This document shows positions 22,468-35,596 of a DNA stretch of 64,000 nucleotides, one piece after another. The position numbers were made by a program, and so were the translations under genes. Each line of letters opens with the position of its first letter. The stretch's first letter is position 1. The stretch is from Porites lobata. Its lineage: Eukaryota; Cnidaria; Anthozoa; Scleractinia; Poritidae. The notes beneath the pieces are model-generated. The model searched no databases and had not been told where the DNA came from. It saw nothing but the letters and a program-made list of their open reading frames with translations. Where the stretch lies: the NCBI GenBank assembly GCA_942486035.1, contig CALNXK010000105.1:1171001-1235000 (forward strand). Reading direction: 5' to 3'.

Positions 22468-25400
22468 ATGATTAACGGCATAGTCTTGGTGCTATTTTTG
22501 TCAGTGATCGTTACTGGACAACAAATAATTCGGTTTCAAAATGCACAGAGCTTGAAAAGAGATCAGGAAAAGGGCATATTTTATGCTCATTTTAAAGTTC
22601 ATCACCAACATCGTTTGAATGTGCTGCCTATAAAAAAAACTGCACTAAGAACTCAACAGGAGTGTGGCCAATTTTGTGCTGATACAAAAACATGTTTTTC
22701 CTTCAACGTAGCTTCAGTGACGAACGCTAACAACAAACTAGTTTGCGAGCTTTTGCCGACTGACATTTTTAACAAATCTGAGAAATTTGGTTCTAATCCT
22801 AGTTTTCATCACTTCAGCATAAAGGTAAGAAATTGCTATTTTATTATTCGGCTCTTTTTTGTGTTGTTTTGTTTTTGTACTTTCACGATGGGTAGTACCA
22901 AGAGATATAGTCTCTTGGTAGTACATATTTCGACCAATTTTCTAACGAAATGTTTTTAAAGTGAAGGAAATCCTTCTTTTCAACGGCATTCTTTTTGTTT
23001 GGGAATAAGCTATATTGACATGATTCTGTTATGGGACCATCAGTAACAATGTCAATGCTTAATTCTCAGACACCCTGTTCCAAAAAGCCCTGCAAGAACG
23101 GAGGAAGTTGTGTGGCAAAGTATGAAGAAGACGCGTTTCAATGTGTATGCGCCCCAGGGTATACAGGAACACATTGCGAAACAGGTTAGGCGATCGTATT
23201 TTGTTATAAAGTTCAAAGAGGAAAAGCTAATTAAAATTAACTTTCGTTTTTAAACTACAACGGGTAAAAATTCAAAGGGAATAATTATTTTTAAGGTCTC
23301 CTTACAGAGGAAAACCAGCTTGAAATGCAGTCACTTTATGTATTTATTATTGGGAGTAGATGATGATTATTATGTTAAACAAATAGACAACTGTAGCAAG
23401 CTGCATCAGTCAAACTAATGAGATGACGTCGACTACACAATTGTTACATCGCCAAACTATCAAACAAAACTGAAGAGGTGTAGTGAGAGTGTCTTATATG
23501 CACCGTTGGGCTTTCAATTAATATTATTACACCTAAAAAAACCACTTAAAAGAAATCAGTGGAACTTGACTAGTTGCACATCAAGATATAAACTTAATTA
23601 ACCCGCTTTAGTGTTCGGTTGTTGCCAAGGCTGTTAAAGCTAGTAATTTTCCAATTCAAAACGTGCAGCTGTGCACAGTTCTTATGTTTTAAGCTTTACT
23701 TGAAATATTCTGAGTTAATAAACTGACTTTTCTCCATAAACTGCCAGAGAACTTATTTCTTAATTTCATTCTTCTTATCATTACTTAAATCTATTACTAA
23801 TGAAAGCCCTAAAATTCGGTTTTTAACGAACGTAAAAAAAAGGGGTCACGGGCATATAAGAAAGTAATTTTGGAAAAACTTGTTGGGTCGAGATTTCCAT
23901 TCAGTACAAGCAACCTTAAAATTGAAACAATTCCCGCTTTATGTATAATTAGTTCAAAGAATTTTCAAAACCTGATAAAGAGCTTACAGTGTACGTGTTA
24001 CCTTCGGAACGGGCATGCATTAAAAATGCAGGTGTGTATAGTTGTGCTTTGTTTTACCATTAATTGGTATCATTATTCATTCAAAATATTTCCCCAATTC
24101 TGATTGGCTAAAAGCGTGGGCATAACTCACCATAACCAGTTACTGATGACCAAATTTGGAAGAATTTTGTGTTTAACGAGGAAATGACGTCAAAAATTTA
24201 ATTAATTTTAATTTGTTAAAGTAGACCTAAATGTTTACATTACGGCTAACAAGAGCGCCCCGATACGTACTAATCAAATCCTTCTTTCTAGCAATCGGCT
24301 GGAGGTATCTCCATGATCTTTCACACACGTTTTTAAAAAGATTGAAACTACTGTGAGGTGAAATTGCATGTCAAAAGCGCTTCGTTTAGTACAGATAACA
24401 GTCCAACATCAAGATTGTCAATTTTTTACCGTATTTCTAACCAGAAAAACTTCATCCCAGAATATCTCGATAACGCTCTTACAGGTTTCGCTTAAACTTC
24501 ACGAACATCGAGGCACCTATCGTCGGTAAAAGCTCCAGTAAACGATTTTGGAAGAACAGTTCCCAGTGCCGAGAAATACTGCTGCAAGTAAAATAGGTAA
24601 TGGCGTTATTTCGTTGCTATGACAACTCCGATCTCATTGTAACCCTGATCATAACAAATTTTCATCTTTATCTAATACAACTGTGGTGTTAATTTTTCCA
24701 AATCTTTGTTTATGGCGTCGTAGTTTACGCTCAAACTTGGGAGGTATTGACCCTGACAAACTGTATCGAGCCACCTTCACCCGTTTCAAGAGTAACAACT
24801 ACAGCTGGAACTAGGTAAAGTAATAGCTAAAAACGTAGCAAAAACAGTAAGAAGAAAACTCGGAAGGCGACATCTGCTATTTGGAGAATATTTGCGGAGC
24901 TGGACAAACTTAAACGTACAATATCGAAGATGAACTTAACATCGATGCAGGTAAGCATGTTTTAGCCAGATGTTTTTAAACTAGGAATTACTTTGAATGA
25001 ATAATAAAGCAATTAATGAATTCGGCTTTCGTAGCATACATAGGATTAAGCAGATCGAGGAAAGTGTTATCCACCGAAGCCAAAACCGATTAAAGCACAT
25101 TTGGAGAAATAAATAACTGAAATAGGGTCGTTGTATTCATATTCACACTGACGTCGCGTAGAAGTTTTTGTGAGCTTTTTGAAGCTAGATTTCTCTTTCT
25201 CTTTAATTATTATTATAGTTTTATTTTATATAAGCAAGTAGAGATTACTATTATTATTCAAGCAACAAGAATAAAATACCACTCTTTTCATAAGAAAATG
25301 AAAACCTGTTCAGGAACCTGACCTAATTTCCTAGGTAACCATCAATTATAAAGAAAATTTTCGAGGCTAGCTAGTACGAAAAATCGAGGGTCTTTCAAGA

Positions 25401-28400
25401 AGGTTTTTAGTATGTTACAACCGGTATATCTACAAGTATACATGTGCCTATATACAAAGTTGCGGAGCCATCTTCGTGATCATACGCGTTACATCAAGTG
25501 ACCTTGTCGGGAAAGTTGAATCAAATTCTTATCATCCACCTTAAAGCTTAAGAGGGTAGACTGAATTTCAAAACACGCCGTTTCTCGTCCTGAAAAGAAG
25601 ACAGCCATGTCCGTGTCAGTATTTTACAATTTTATTTGCGCTTGTCTTCGTCGATGTCGCAGTTTCAACACAAATTTCCGTTGTCGTAATTTCATCTGTC
25701 TCTAATGTCGCTGTTTTCCACGCCGTGACGCTTTCAGGAGATCGACATGAAGGTTCTATACCTGCCAACTTTTTCTGATGAGTCAAATGCGTCAGATTTT
25801 TGTCTTGTCATGATCTGGATTTTCCCAGCGACCTCCGAAGAATTCTGACGATTTTCCGAAGACTTCCGAACATTGCCGAAATGTCTGAAGATGTTCCAAC
25901 GGAGAATGAGCACTCCCGAAACTTTTCGGAAACGCATCAGTTTCTATGATATGGCACTGTTAGGACACAAAGTCGTCATTAGGGCCTTTTTGGAATATTT
26001 ACTGGGAGATTGAATCAAATTTCGTTATTAATGATGTGGTAAAGAACAACTTGCCCAGATTTGTGAGTCAGGCGTGAGAAATTGCCCTTGATGCGTGAGA
26101 TCAATGTCCTTAGTCTGCAAGCGTGAGACTCACGCATAATGCGTCTCCAAACGCAAGAGGGTCAGAAGCGTCCAACCCACATTAAACATAGACTTAAAAA
26201 TGCCCATTTTATCCGTCCTGTTTAGGAGATGGGTGAGTTTACGCAACAGGACGCGGCGGAAAGAGGAGGACGGCAAAACGCTTTTGTGTGACAAAAGTGA
26301 CTGGGCTATTACTTTCATGTTTTGTCGTAATCTTCACTAAATATTTTTTACATAAAGATCTGTTGCATTTTCAATAGAGTTACTAGAATGGAGTCGCAAA
26401 TTTTCTGATTTTTGGGGTAAGACAGTTTTTCATATTTACCGTTAACAAACGTACCGCAGAACTTTGTACTGTAGGTGAAAAGTAAGGTGTTCTTCATTCA
26501 AAATAAGGTAGATAAGTTGGGATCGCGAAAATTACGTTTTTGCCACAGAATAGACTATAATGGGGTAGGGGCAAATATACCAGCAAAAATTAACCCAAGT
26601 ACCCCCCCCCCGCCGGTAGGGCGTTAGGACAATCCTATCTGCTTTGGGTCTTTATTTTTTGAACTGACCTTGATCTGAGGACAGTCAAAACTCATAGATA
26701 TGTCACACGGACATTGAGGGGGGCATAGAAAGTATCCGTATTAACGTTGAATTTAGAGAAAATGTAAGGGCTTTCTTTCGCCATGGACAAAGAAAACTGT
26801 CCGTAATAATGAGGTGTCCGTATTAAGCCGGTGTCTGTAAAGCGGGTTTTGACTGTAATTTGTATTTGTCTTTCAGATATAAATGAGTGTGTCAGCAGCC
26901 CGTGCCAGAATGGTGGGTCATGCAGCGACCTCGTGAACAAATTTGTCTGCGCTTGTCCTCCAGGGTACGGTGGGGTCCTTTGTGAGGCTGGTAAGTAAAT
27001 GGTGTCAGGGGTACAGTGGGGCTTAGGGTCTATTGTTAGGAGGGTACATATATTTCAGTACAAATATGTTGTGAGCAACACGGTGGGGAGGGCTGACATT
27101 GTATTCTTTGGAAGACATAATCATGGGATCACTCTATCATCTGTATTGCTCTTTTTATCGAAGGCTGTAGGCATGGTGTAGCAACTCCTAATCCCGAATC
27201 CAACCCGAAAAATATAACGCACAATGGTCTGCACACAATTTCACGTTCTAAACTGAACTCTCCTTGAGGCCTAACAATGAAACATGCCAAATTTCGTACA
27301 TGTCTTGGCAGAAGAAGTCCAAAGCGTCCTGTCGGTGTCTTTGCAAAGCAAAAAAAAAAACATACTAGACAAAACCGACTCTTATATGTGAAACTGAGGG
27401 GATATCATTCTTGACTTCAATCACTCAGCATACTGTTATGCGACTTTGCTTGCTCTCGATGGTGTATTGGTGGCTAAACAGTGTCCGATGTATTGATGTA
27501 TGTTTATGAATAGTGTCCGATGTAATTTGCAAAAGCTAAGATTGTTACTTCAACTGTTCAATGTCCCCCGTAGTTCATGGTGGTTACAGTTCATGGGGTC
27601 AATGGGGTTCCTGTGACGTCTCATGCGGTGGTGGGACGCGTTACAGATACCGCGCATGCACCAACCCTCCTCCTCAGCACGGCGGAAACGACTGCTCTGG
27701 ACTAGGGTCTAATGCTCAAACGGAAGTTTGTAACAGCAACAATTGTCCAAGTAAGTCGTTCAATTGTATAGAAATTTAATGAAGTTTGCAACAGCAATAA
27801 TTGTCCAAGCAAGCCGTTCAATACCGAATTTAAACAGGACGCCCCCCTAATTTGATAATTGCCGTCCCTCAAAAACTCTTTTTGTTGTGGCTTTGAGTTT
27901 GGCTGTTCATCTTGGATCATAGACATTAGTAAAATCGTCAAACCTGCTATTTTTGCAGTACTAGCTATACAGTCACGCAAACTTCTTCTGAGTTGGATTC
28001 CTTCGTTTTCAGCATACCTGACTATAGCTCTGGACTCCCCGGTGTTTTGAAAATTGAAATGCACGACTGACTGCTAGAGCTTGCGTCGTTCGTTGCGCCG
28101 CTGATTATGGTACAAAAAGTTAATAGGGGTTTAAGTTCTTATGGTTGATAAAAAATTTGTTCGTTATATGTGTGAGTGTCATTGTATTTTAAGCACGAAA
28201 GAACAAATTGAGGACACTAACTTTACGTCTGCTTGTGGAAACGGGACCGCCATTTTACGTGGTCATCCGAGCCACGCAAAGGTCTAGCCATTTGCAGTCC
28301 AAAGGCAGTACCTTCATTTCTCAGTTATTTCAAGACTCCGAGTATTGGTCCGGCCCCGGAAATCGAACCCGCGACCTCCCGCTCTGCAGTCAAGCGCCCT

Positions 28401-31400
28401 ACCGACTGACCTAACCCTTCCGCCGCGGTTTTCGGGTAACACATCCGCCGATGATAGAAAACGGTTAGCGTAGAAGTACCGATACTCGTTCTGAACAGGG
28501 CTACAATGTAGGTTTTGTAAAAAAACAAAAAAAAAAACAAGACAAAACAAAAATAACAACAAGGAAATTAAATGGCTGACCTACTTGTCACCGCCATTTT
28601 TTTCGCACTTTAGCTTGTTTCAAAACTACATCGTGACAGCGAACAGTTGCAACTGAGCTTCAATAGTTGATGATGGCGCTCACATCACCAAGGCACTACA
28701 GTAAACACCCGCATATAAGAACAAATGGATTAACAACAACAGGCTGAAATTTGGCCCATAAAGCACCATATATAAATATCTATAAGAAACCGAGTTCAGT
28801 TTGATAAGTAAAACGTGTTCTTATATAAAAAGGAAGAGGGTGTCAGAATGAGAAAGCAATGTAACCACTGGGTTGCTGCTAGACAATTACAAAACTATAG
28901 CAGTTGCCTGGGTATTTTTAGGATTTTATGCTCCAGAGGATCATGTTATATATGCTGCAGCTGGTTGAAGGATGTAAATATCAAATACATGTAGTAAACT
29001 ATCTGAATAGAAAAGATCAACTAATTTCATGTTATGTGTAGTATTTCTGAAACAAAGTTTAAGAACAAAACGTCTTCAGGCTGATTTCTCAATAAACACC
29101 CGATAAATAAGAACTAGATCAGGCTGAACCCCCAAATCATGTGTTCTTATGTGAAGGTGTTCACTACTGTATCACTTCACGATCAGAGGTTGGACTAACA
29201 CCCAAGGTCTGCCAGTTGGTCTTTGTAGCCTGGAAGTGGTTTAAGAATAGTAACGTGTCTGAGATGAAATTAAAGTGAAATTGGTTCCATTTACCAGTGA
29301 AGGGAGCTGGTTTAAACCAGTAACCAATTATATTGACAAAAGCGGTTTTGTTTCAGTTCATGGTGGTTACAGTTCTTTTGGTCAGTGGAGTTCTTGTTCA
29401 GTTGCTTGCGGAAGTGGAACTCGTTCCAGATCCCGCTCATGCACAAATCCCCCACCACAATATGGCGGCAATGACTGTTCTGGATTGGGATCAAGCGTTG
29501 AAAGTGAAGGTTGCATCGGTAACAATTGTCCAAGTAAGAGAGAAGAAAGCAGGTTATTCTTCAATACATAGCACCTGAACAGTATTCATTTTTTTTAAAT
29601 TGTAAAATACTGAGAAACATTAATTAAAAATAATTTCACACAAGCGAACTACCAGAGAGGTTTCTTTTGAATAGTTAAATCACTTTAAAATTTCGTTCGG
29701 AGGAATAAAAGTTAAAATATTTCTTGACCACTTAAGCAGGAATTTGTAATGACTCTGGAACTTTTTCGGTAGGAGGAAGTACGGTGGTGCATTCCCGTTC
29801 TTCCTTTAAGTTTTCACCTGCAGCTAACTTCGCTCGTAGCAGTGAGTTAGCTGCTCATGTATGGGTGCCGAATGATACGGAGTTCGTGCAGATGATCGTT
29901 ATTCACAACAATATTCAGTTGTAATTAGGTTAGAACCACTTCTGAATAACAAACTGCCCATGTCAATTGATCAGTTGTACCTGCTCCTTAATATACACGT
30001 TTTAGAATAGTGTTTAGTTTACAAACACTGACACAGTCGTATATGGAATGTTTAATCAGACTCTCTCTAATACGGCCACCTTTGAGACCTGAACTAATCG
30101 TGTCCGTCTTAGAGAGATGCTCTTCTTAAAGAGAGTCCACTAAAAGAAGCAAAGAAAGAAGCCAAGTGTAGGTGCCAGGTCTAGGGAGTTGTCCGTCTTA
30201 TAGAGGTGTCTGTTAAAAAAGAGATGACTGTATAAGAATGCGAGGTCGGCGTTTACACGTATTAGAAGTGTTTGGATCTTACAGAATTGTTTCAGGATTT
30301 AGGCAGTCGTTTTTTGGCCTCCTAAAAAATCCGTAAACATTCCCGCATACCCATGCAAACTCTTAAACACATGTTGTTATTAATTGTTTCATCAGTTGAC
30401 GGCGGTTACAGTTCTTGGGGTCAGTGGAGTTCCTGTTCTGTGACTTGTGGTGGTGGTACTCGTTCCAGATCCCGTACATGCACCAACCCCCCGCCACAGT
30501 TTGGCGGTAAGGACTGCTCTGGCCTGGGATCCAGTTCCGAAAGTGATGCCTGTGAAAGGCAGTGTTGCTCTGGGGGTAAGAACAGAAACGTTTTAGTCTT
30601 AAAATATTTCCTTCGTTATCTGCAAGGTACACATTTATTACCCTCGAACTTCACAGAAGCGGCAGGATATATATAAAGACACACACCAAACGTTTAAACT
30701 TCGAATAGCTTTTTTAACCACCAAAGGATATTGTTGTTGATCAACTAAAACTCTGCAAATGAAACCAGCAGGTACGATGCCTTTTACCTGAGGGTTCAAA
30801 TGGTTGATGATGTCCCATATACATGAAGCCATGAAGTCAATGTTCCATTTCATTCAAAGATTCTTATTTGTTATTCTAGAGAAAGGAGCGACAATATCGT
30901 TTCTAAATACCACTCATATGACGCTTTTTCGCTACTAACTGATATTCTCTAACAGTGTCTTGTTTCATCACAAACTATAAATACGTATCTCGCAATAACC
31001 CTCGCGAAACTCGGTTTGGTAACGGCACTCAAGTTAAAGCAAGAACTATTTCAACAGTATTTTCTACAAATGACACTATTACACAGTCGTAACGCTTTAT
31101 GTGTTCCGAGGGATCTGGTGGGATCAGGGGTCACAAGCCATGAAATCGGAATTAGTACTGCTCTAAGCAAGGGGACCGGGGATTCAGTTTCTTTCAAGCA
31201 ATCATTGTGCATGTACGCAGTTCATCAATTCTCATTAATAGAGGACAATTATTTCAACTACCACCACTAAATGTAATATGACTGTTTCACTTAAAATGAC
31301 TACTGACATAATCGTCCATAGTTGCCATGGCACCAAGCGCACATTTTTTATGTCTTTCCACTCAGTGGTTTGCTCGAAAGCTAAGCTCCTCTGACCGTAC

Positions 31401-31996
31401 GCTTCTATCCAAGCCATTAATTTTCTTTTTTCCTTCTTCTCCTTCTTTATTAGTGTATTCCTACCTTACGACATATAATGTGAATATTTTATAAAAGTGT
31501 GAATAAAATTTGATTTGGTCATAGAACACGACTTGAAGTTGTAGAAAAAAATATATTTATTATACACTGTAAACAAAAAAGCCACAAAGGCATGGTCGCG
31601 CCAACTGGTGAAGATTAACACGGATTCGGGATTGCCTTCAGGTCAACTTGAAAAACGTAGATACGACTTTTTTTGACACCTCGTCTGTATCAAAGTAAGA
31701 TAGGCATAATATTCGGGGAATTGCATTTTGCCCATATTAAAGTTTGATGCTCATTTTTCACGAAAATAATCAATATATAAACATAAAACGTACTGTGACT
31801 TAGCCTTTTTATACTTCGAGAAAAGATTTAAATGTAGATAATTTGGCTTTCAGGCTCTTGTGGCGTTGCCCAGGAGTCTCGACAGGACTGTGGTTATTAT
31901 GGAATATCAGGAGGTGATTGCATTGCAAGAGGGTGCTGTCATGATGACTCAGTTCCAGGTGGTATTCCACACTGTTACTTTCAAAGGTGCTCATAG
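22468..31996 (+). CDS. Secreted PAN-EGF-TSP1-trefoil protein, complete seven-exon gene, 420 aa
   Basis: Exons: 22468-22824, 23070-23184, 26877-26990, 27574-27750, 29357-29533, 30396-30575, 31854-31996. The first junction is phase 0 and the other five are phase 1. Residues 1-18 are a signal peptide (MINGIVLVLFLSVIVTG). Residues about 60-119 are a four-cysteine PAN/apple-like domain. Residues 120-157 are an EGF domain with six cysteines, and 158-195 a calcium-binding EGF starting DINEC. Residues 196-254, 255-313 and 314-373 are TSP1 repeats, each beginning with GGYSS then a GQW motif. Residues 374-420 are a trefoil domain (SRQDCGYYGI...GCCHDD...HCYFQ) ending in CS and TAG. No membrane segment follows, so the product should be secreted. 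These domains bind carbohydrate, matrix and other proteins; a role in matrix, mucus or skeletal organic matrix is inferred. The last exon could instead splice at AAAG/GTGCTC (31986), but the in-frame stop, the poly(A) signal at 32136 and a new signal-peptide exon at 33931 favour ending here. Confidence 0.87.
23185..26876. other. 3.7-kb intron of the PAN/TSP1 gene
   Basis: It is AT-rich and contains a region at 25740-26180 with repeated CCGAA and GCGTGAGA motifs that looks like interspersed repeats, plus a repeat with GTCCGTATTAA motifs just before the cbEGF exon (26700-26860). No additional exon recognised. Confidence 0.4.
27723..27824 (+). repeat. Tandem duplication of an exon end and its splice donor
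   Basis: The last 28 bp of the first TSP1 exon plus the donor region (27723-27766) are repeated 58 bp downstream (27781-27824). The copy differs by four transitions, and two of them turn the donor GTAAGT into GCAAGC. The first copy therefore keeps the working donor and the second is a decoy or dead copy. Confidence 0.75.
28228..28432 (-). mobile_element. tRNA-derived SINE-like element
   Basis: On the minus strand, GGTCAGTCGGTAGGGCGCTTG and CGCGGGTTCGATTTCC resemble the A and B boxes of a tRNA gene and are followed by a non-tRNA tail of about 130 bp. It lies in an intron of the PAN/TSP1 gene, opposite to the gene. A-rich sequence beyond its head (28520-28560) belongs to the flank. Confidence 0.65.
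28697..29171. repeat. MITE-like element with 29-bp terminal inverted repeats
   Basis: The left end TACAGTAAACACCCGCATAT, continuing AAGAAC, pairs imperfectly with the right end GTTCTTATGTGAAGGTGTTC, continuing ACTACTGTA. No coding capacity. It sits in the intron before the second TSP1 exon. Confidence 0.6.
29534..30395. other. Intron between TSP1 exons 2 and 3, with a repeat
   Basis: A repeat at about 30058-30240 contains several GTCCGTCTTA and AGAGAG motifs of a kind seen elsewhere in the window (26700-26860). Nothing else recognised. Confidence 0.4.
30576..31853. other. Intron before the trefoil exon; nothing recognised
   Basis: AT-rich with short open frames only. No repeat with clear ends and no further TSP1 or trefoil exon seen. 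Confidence 0.4.
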
Positions 31997-32135
31997 ACAC
32001 TTACAGGCTGTAAAGGATGGACCCTCTAATTGTAAATTAAAGGGTAATTGTCAGCATGGAGTTCACACCATGATAACAGGGAAAAATGGAGTGTCAATTG
32101 CATGAAAAAGTTGTACGACATAACAAGGGACCGGC

Positions 32136-32141
32136 AATAAA
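32136..32141 (+). terminator. Poly(A) signal of the PAN/TSP1/trefoil gene
   Basis: AATAAA, 140 bp after the proposed stop codon at 31994-31996. It supports the terminal-exon interpretation. Confidence 0.55.
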
Positions 32142-33930
32142 CCATGACACGCCGTATAACCATAATACGGAGAAAATTACAACGCGGCTATACGCTCCGG
32201 TTATTAGAATTAGTTTTAACGTTTATACAGGAAAACTTCACTCTATCCTTCATTTAATCAATTAATAATGCAATCACCGTTCTTTCAGCTGGTCTGTGCC
32301 AGAGCGCGGCCCTGATCTGACCACAACATATATATGCCTTGCCCTTCAACAAAGCTACCGTTCTGTTAAGTCACTAGCAATCCTCTCGAATCGAACTCGA
32401 ACTGCAGATAGTGATTCTAAGACTTGAAGTTCTCAAGGAAATATCACTTTCCATCGTTTTTTTAGTTCTGACGTTCAAGGGTGGCAACTTAATATAGCGG
32501 TAGCCACGCACCTCTATAAGACCTTTAATTTTATTGGATCTCTATACAGAAAAAACTAGCATATGAGAACCTAAAATTTAAGAGCCTGCTAGGCTAAAAT
32601 TTTCATTTTAAACCCCCTTTTCAAAAGAACCTATTTAGCCTAAAATTTCCAGTAGGTTCTTTCTTTACAAAAATGAAAGCACAGTTGAAAATACAGAAAA
32701 AAAAATTAGTCTAGGTTTCAGCCAGTAAGATTCAAAGAATGAACTAAAACGAAAACCATATCATGTCTTCTCCAACACAACATTTTATGGACACTGCAGC
32801 ATGAAAGACATGCATACTAGTACTTTGGAAAGATAAATTTACTGTATGGTTCTCATCTAAACTATATTCTAGATAATTATTTTAATATAGGAATATATTT
32901 CTTATCACATATGCCCTGTAGTAGTTATCTGTACTGGTCGCTATAGTGCCCCTATCAAATTAAAAACCTATTTAAGAACCTACAATTGTAGCTTAGTAGC
33001 CTTAACTCCCACTAAATAGCATTTCTATAAGAATCTGTTTGGGCTAAGTTGGAAAAATCTAGGTTCTTATACGTGGGTTTTTACTGTATCGCATTTCTTT
33101 TTTATTGGGGCTTTGTTAGATTTGGGCTGAGGCGCTATAAACTTGTAAAGAGAGACAAGCACGAGGCGTCCCTAGCGTGATTTTCAGGCGCCCCAGGTCA
33201 CTCGCTGCCACCTACTTTCTCCGTGACGGACCCTGACGAGGAAGCGAGAGAGCGCGTGACCACAAGAAAGCCTCAAAATCAGGCTAAGGGTGGCCGCGGC
33301 CGGCTACTTAATATAGGCGAACTTTTGATTAAAAAAGGTAACAAAGACAGTGTCCTTATGGAGGGTAAATTTAGACTTTGGAAACTGAACGCATGATAGA
33401 TAGGATGGTAAAATGAATGCACATTGTTTTCCTTTTTTGATAGCTTAATACCGTTTATCATATTGTAAAATAGCGCTCTAGTTATCGATAGTTATCAATA
33501 AAATGGCTGTATTTACTTTGCGACTAAATTTTACTGATCACTGCACGCGATCCCCGAGCTTGCATATTTGATGTTAGGAATGTACGTTAAGTCTGCGGCA
33601 ACGTTAATGAAAACGAATGACGCTTTGGTCCTGTTGGAGACTTTCTTTCGTTTGAAAAACTGCATGTCATTCCCCTTTTCATGCTAGTTCCTTTGGAGCG
33701 ATATGTTTATGGCATAATGGCAAGCACGCAAGGTAAGCAATGTTTGACATTCCCATCATGTGCCAGTCAAAAAAGACATTTTTTGTAGCCAAAATGCATC
33801 ATTAGTATTTGGAGAAATGAAACAAAAGATGTTAGTAATAAACACACCTGTTAGATTTTAAGATATTTGGTTGACAACACGGCTTAAATCGCACTTGACT
33901 CTCGATTCTGGCTGGACGATCAAAAGAAAA
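32142..33930. other. Intergenic: repeat plus upstream region of the first trefoil gene
   Basis: About 32520-33085 holds a repeat with AGAACCTA motifs and a GTGGGTTTTTACTGTAT end. From about 33460 to the start codon, sequence is similar to the region upstream of the second trefoil gene (38950-39422), with shared blocks such as TATCAATAAAA.GGCTGTATTTA. Confidence 0.5.
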
Positions 33931-35544
33931 ATGCACTCGATCGAGGTCATTCTCTTTCTCTTAGCAGCGGGTAAGTGCAAGTGACTTGCTTTAGAGTCGC
34001 CATTTTGTGTGTAAAAAAACAAAAACAAAAAAAAGTGTAAGCTTCTTGTTTCTTGATAAACATATGTGTCGCTGAAAGCTTTCATCTGTGCGTTTTCGTA
34101 AGTTGCAAAAATGGATAAAAGCTTTGCTATCTTATTGGCTTGGCTTTCAAAATATATCAGTTACATTAATCGAAACATGTCCATCCTTTTACTGTTTATG
34201 GTGCCTTTGCCATCAAACAGTGGTATTTCTAAACTTAATGTACGTGTTTAGATACCAGTAAAGTAATCCAGTACTAACAAGAACTGTTTTTGTTTGATAG
34301 GATATCCTGTTAGCTCAGGTAAGATTTCTGTGATCAGAATCAAAATAGCAGTGCACGGGTATGCCATGCATCGTTAAAAGAACTAGTCCTGCTAAATCAG
34401 TGAAGAAAAAAAAAACATTCAGAACAGTTTTAGTAAGACTTTGGTACTTGAATATATTCAAAAATGTGCTGATAAGGACGTTAATAATAAGAGACAGGAG
34501 ATTATAAGCCAAGGATAAGGGTCATTCAAATACTCTGATGACTATTCTGTTAAGTAATGTTTGATAAACGAGGAGAACCTATTATACACGTTGATTGATA
34601 TATCCTCACGAAAGACCTAAAGTTACCTGCAAACAGACGCAACAACTCCCAACATTGTTGGCCCAACAATGTTGGGAGTTGTTGCGTCCGTTTGCGCGTA
34701 GCTAAACGTTTGACCAGTTTCAAACTTGGCGCAACAACTCCTGACCACACGTGCAACAGGGTGTGCAAACGGACCCAAAAATGTTGCGTCCGTTTGCATG
34801 GGACTTTTTGAACGTTTAACCACGGCTAACAATGATGGGAGTTTTGCGTCCGTTTGCACCTAGCTTGCCACTTATGAATACTAAATTGTTTACCTTCGTG
34901 ACTAAATTATGATTTGATTTTATTTTTTGGGAAATTAATTCAACTGTTCCACTAGGTGTTTTAATACTTCGGTTGTGCAGATTGTTGTTTACAACTTTTG
35001 TCTCAAACTTAGAGCTCGTTTACCCCTGTGCTGGTTTTATTCCATCTCTCCGACCTGACTGCGGTTATTATGGGATACAGAAAGAAGAGTGTTTACGTCG
35101 TCTATGCTGTTGGGATGATACCATTCAAAATGTTCCTTGGTGTTTTGAAAACAGTAAGAAAAACGAATCTCTTTAATTTCCGTTCGCACCTGTAAGGCAA
35201 ATTCTTAAGGGCAACTTTGAGAGTGTTTATTCTGGGTCACAGTTAACGTACAGAGACGTGGCTGTAGCGAAAAGTTCGACTTTAGTCCGGGGAATAAAAA
35301 AAGGAAATACAATTTTTACAGTGGAAAATTAAGAAAAAAATTCTTTGTAACGATTTTAAAATATGCGTACTAAGCACATTTACTAGAATCCTGAAGCTCT
35401 CAGGAATAGATGGATGCGAAAACTAGCCACAGTTTGTTTGAGAAATAAATCTAAGATAAATAAAAATCAATTAAACAAAATAATAATCATAACGATAACG
35501 ATGTTGACAATGATAATGATGATGATGATGAAGATGATGATGAC

Positions 35545-35596
<52 letters not shown>

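Noticed and set aside
28314..28562. Overlapping 71-82 residue minus-strand frames
   Set aside because: They cross a SINE-like element and an A-rich stretch.
31980..31992. Splice donor at AAAG/GTGCTC joining the TSP1 gene to the trefoil genes downstream
   Set aside because: An in-frame stop follows seven bases later, a poly(A) signal lies at 32136, and 33931 opens a new signal-peptide exon.
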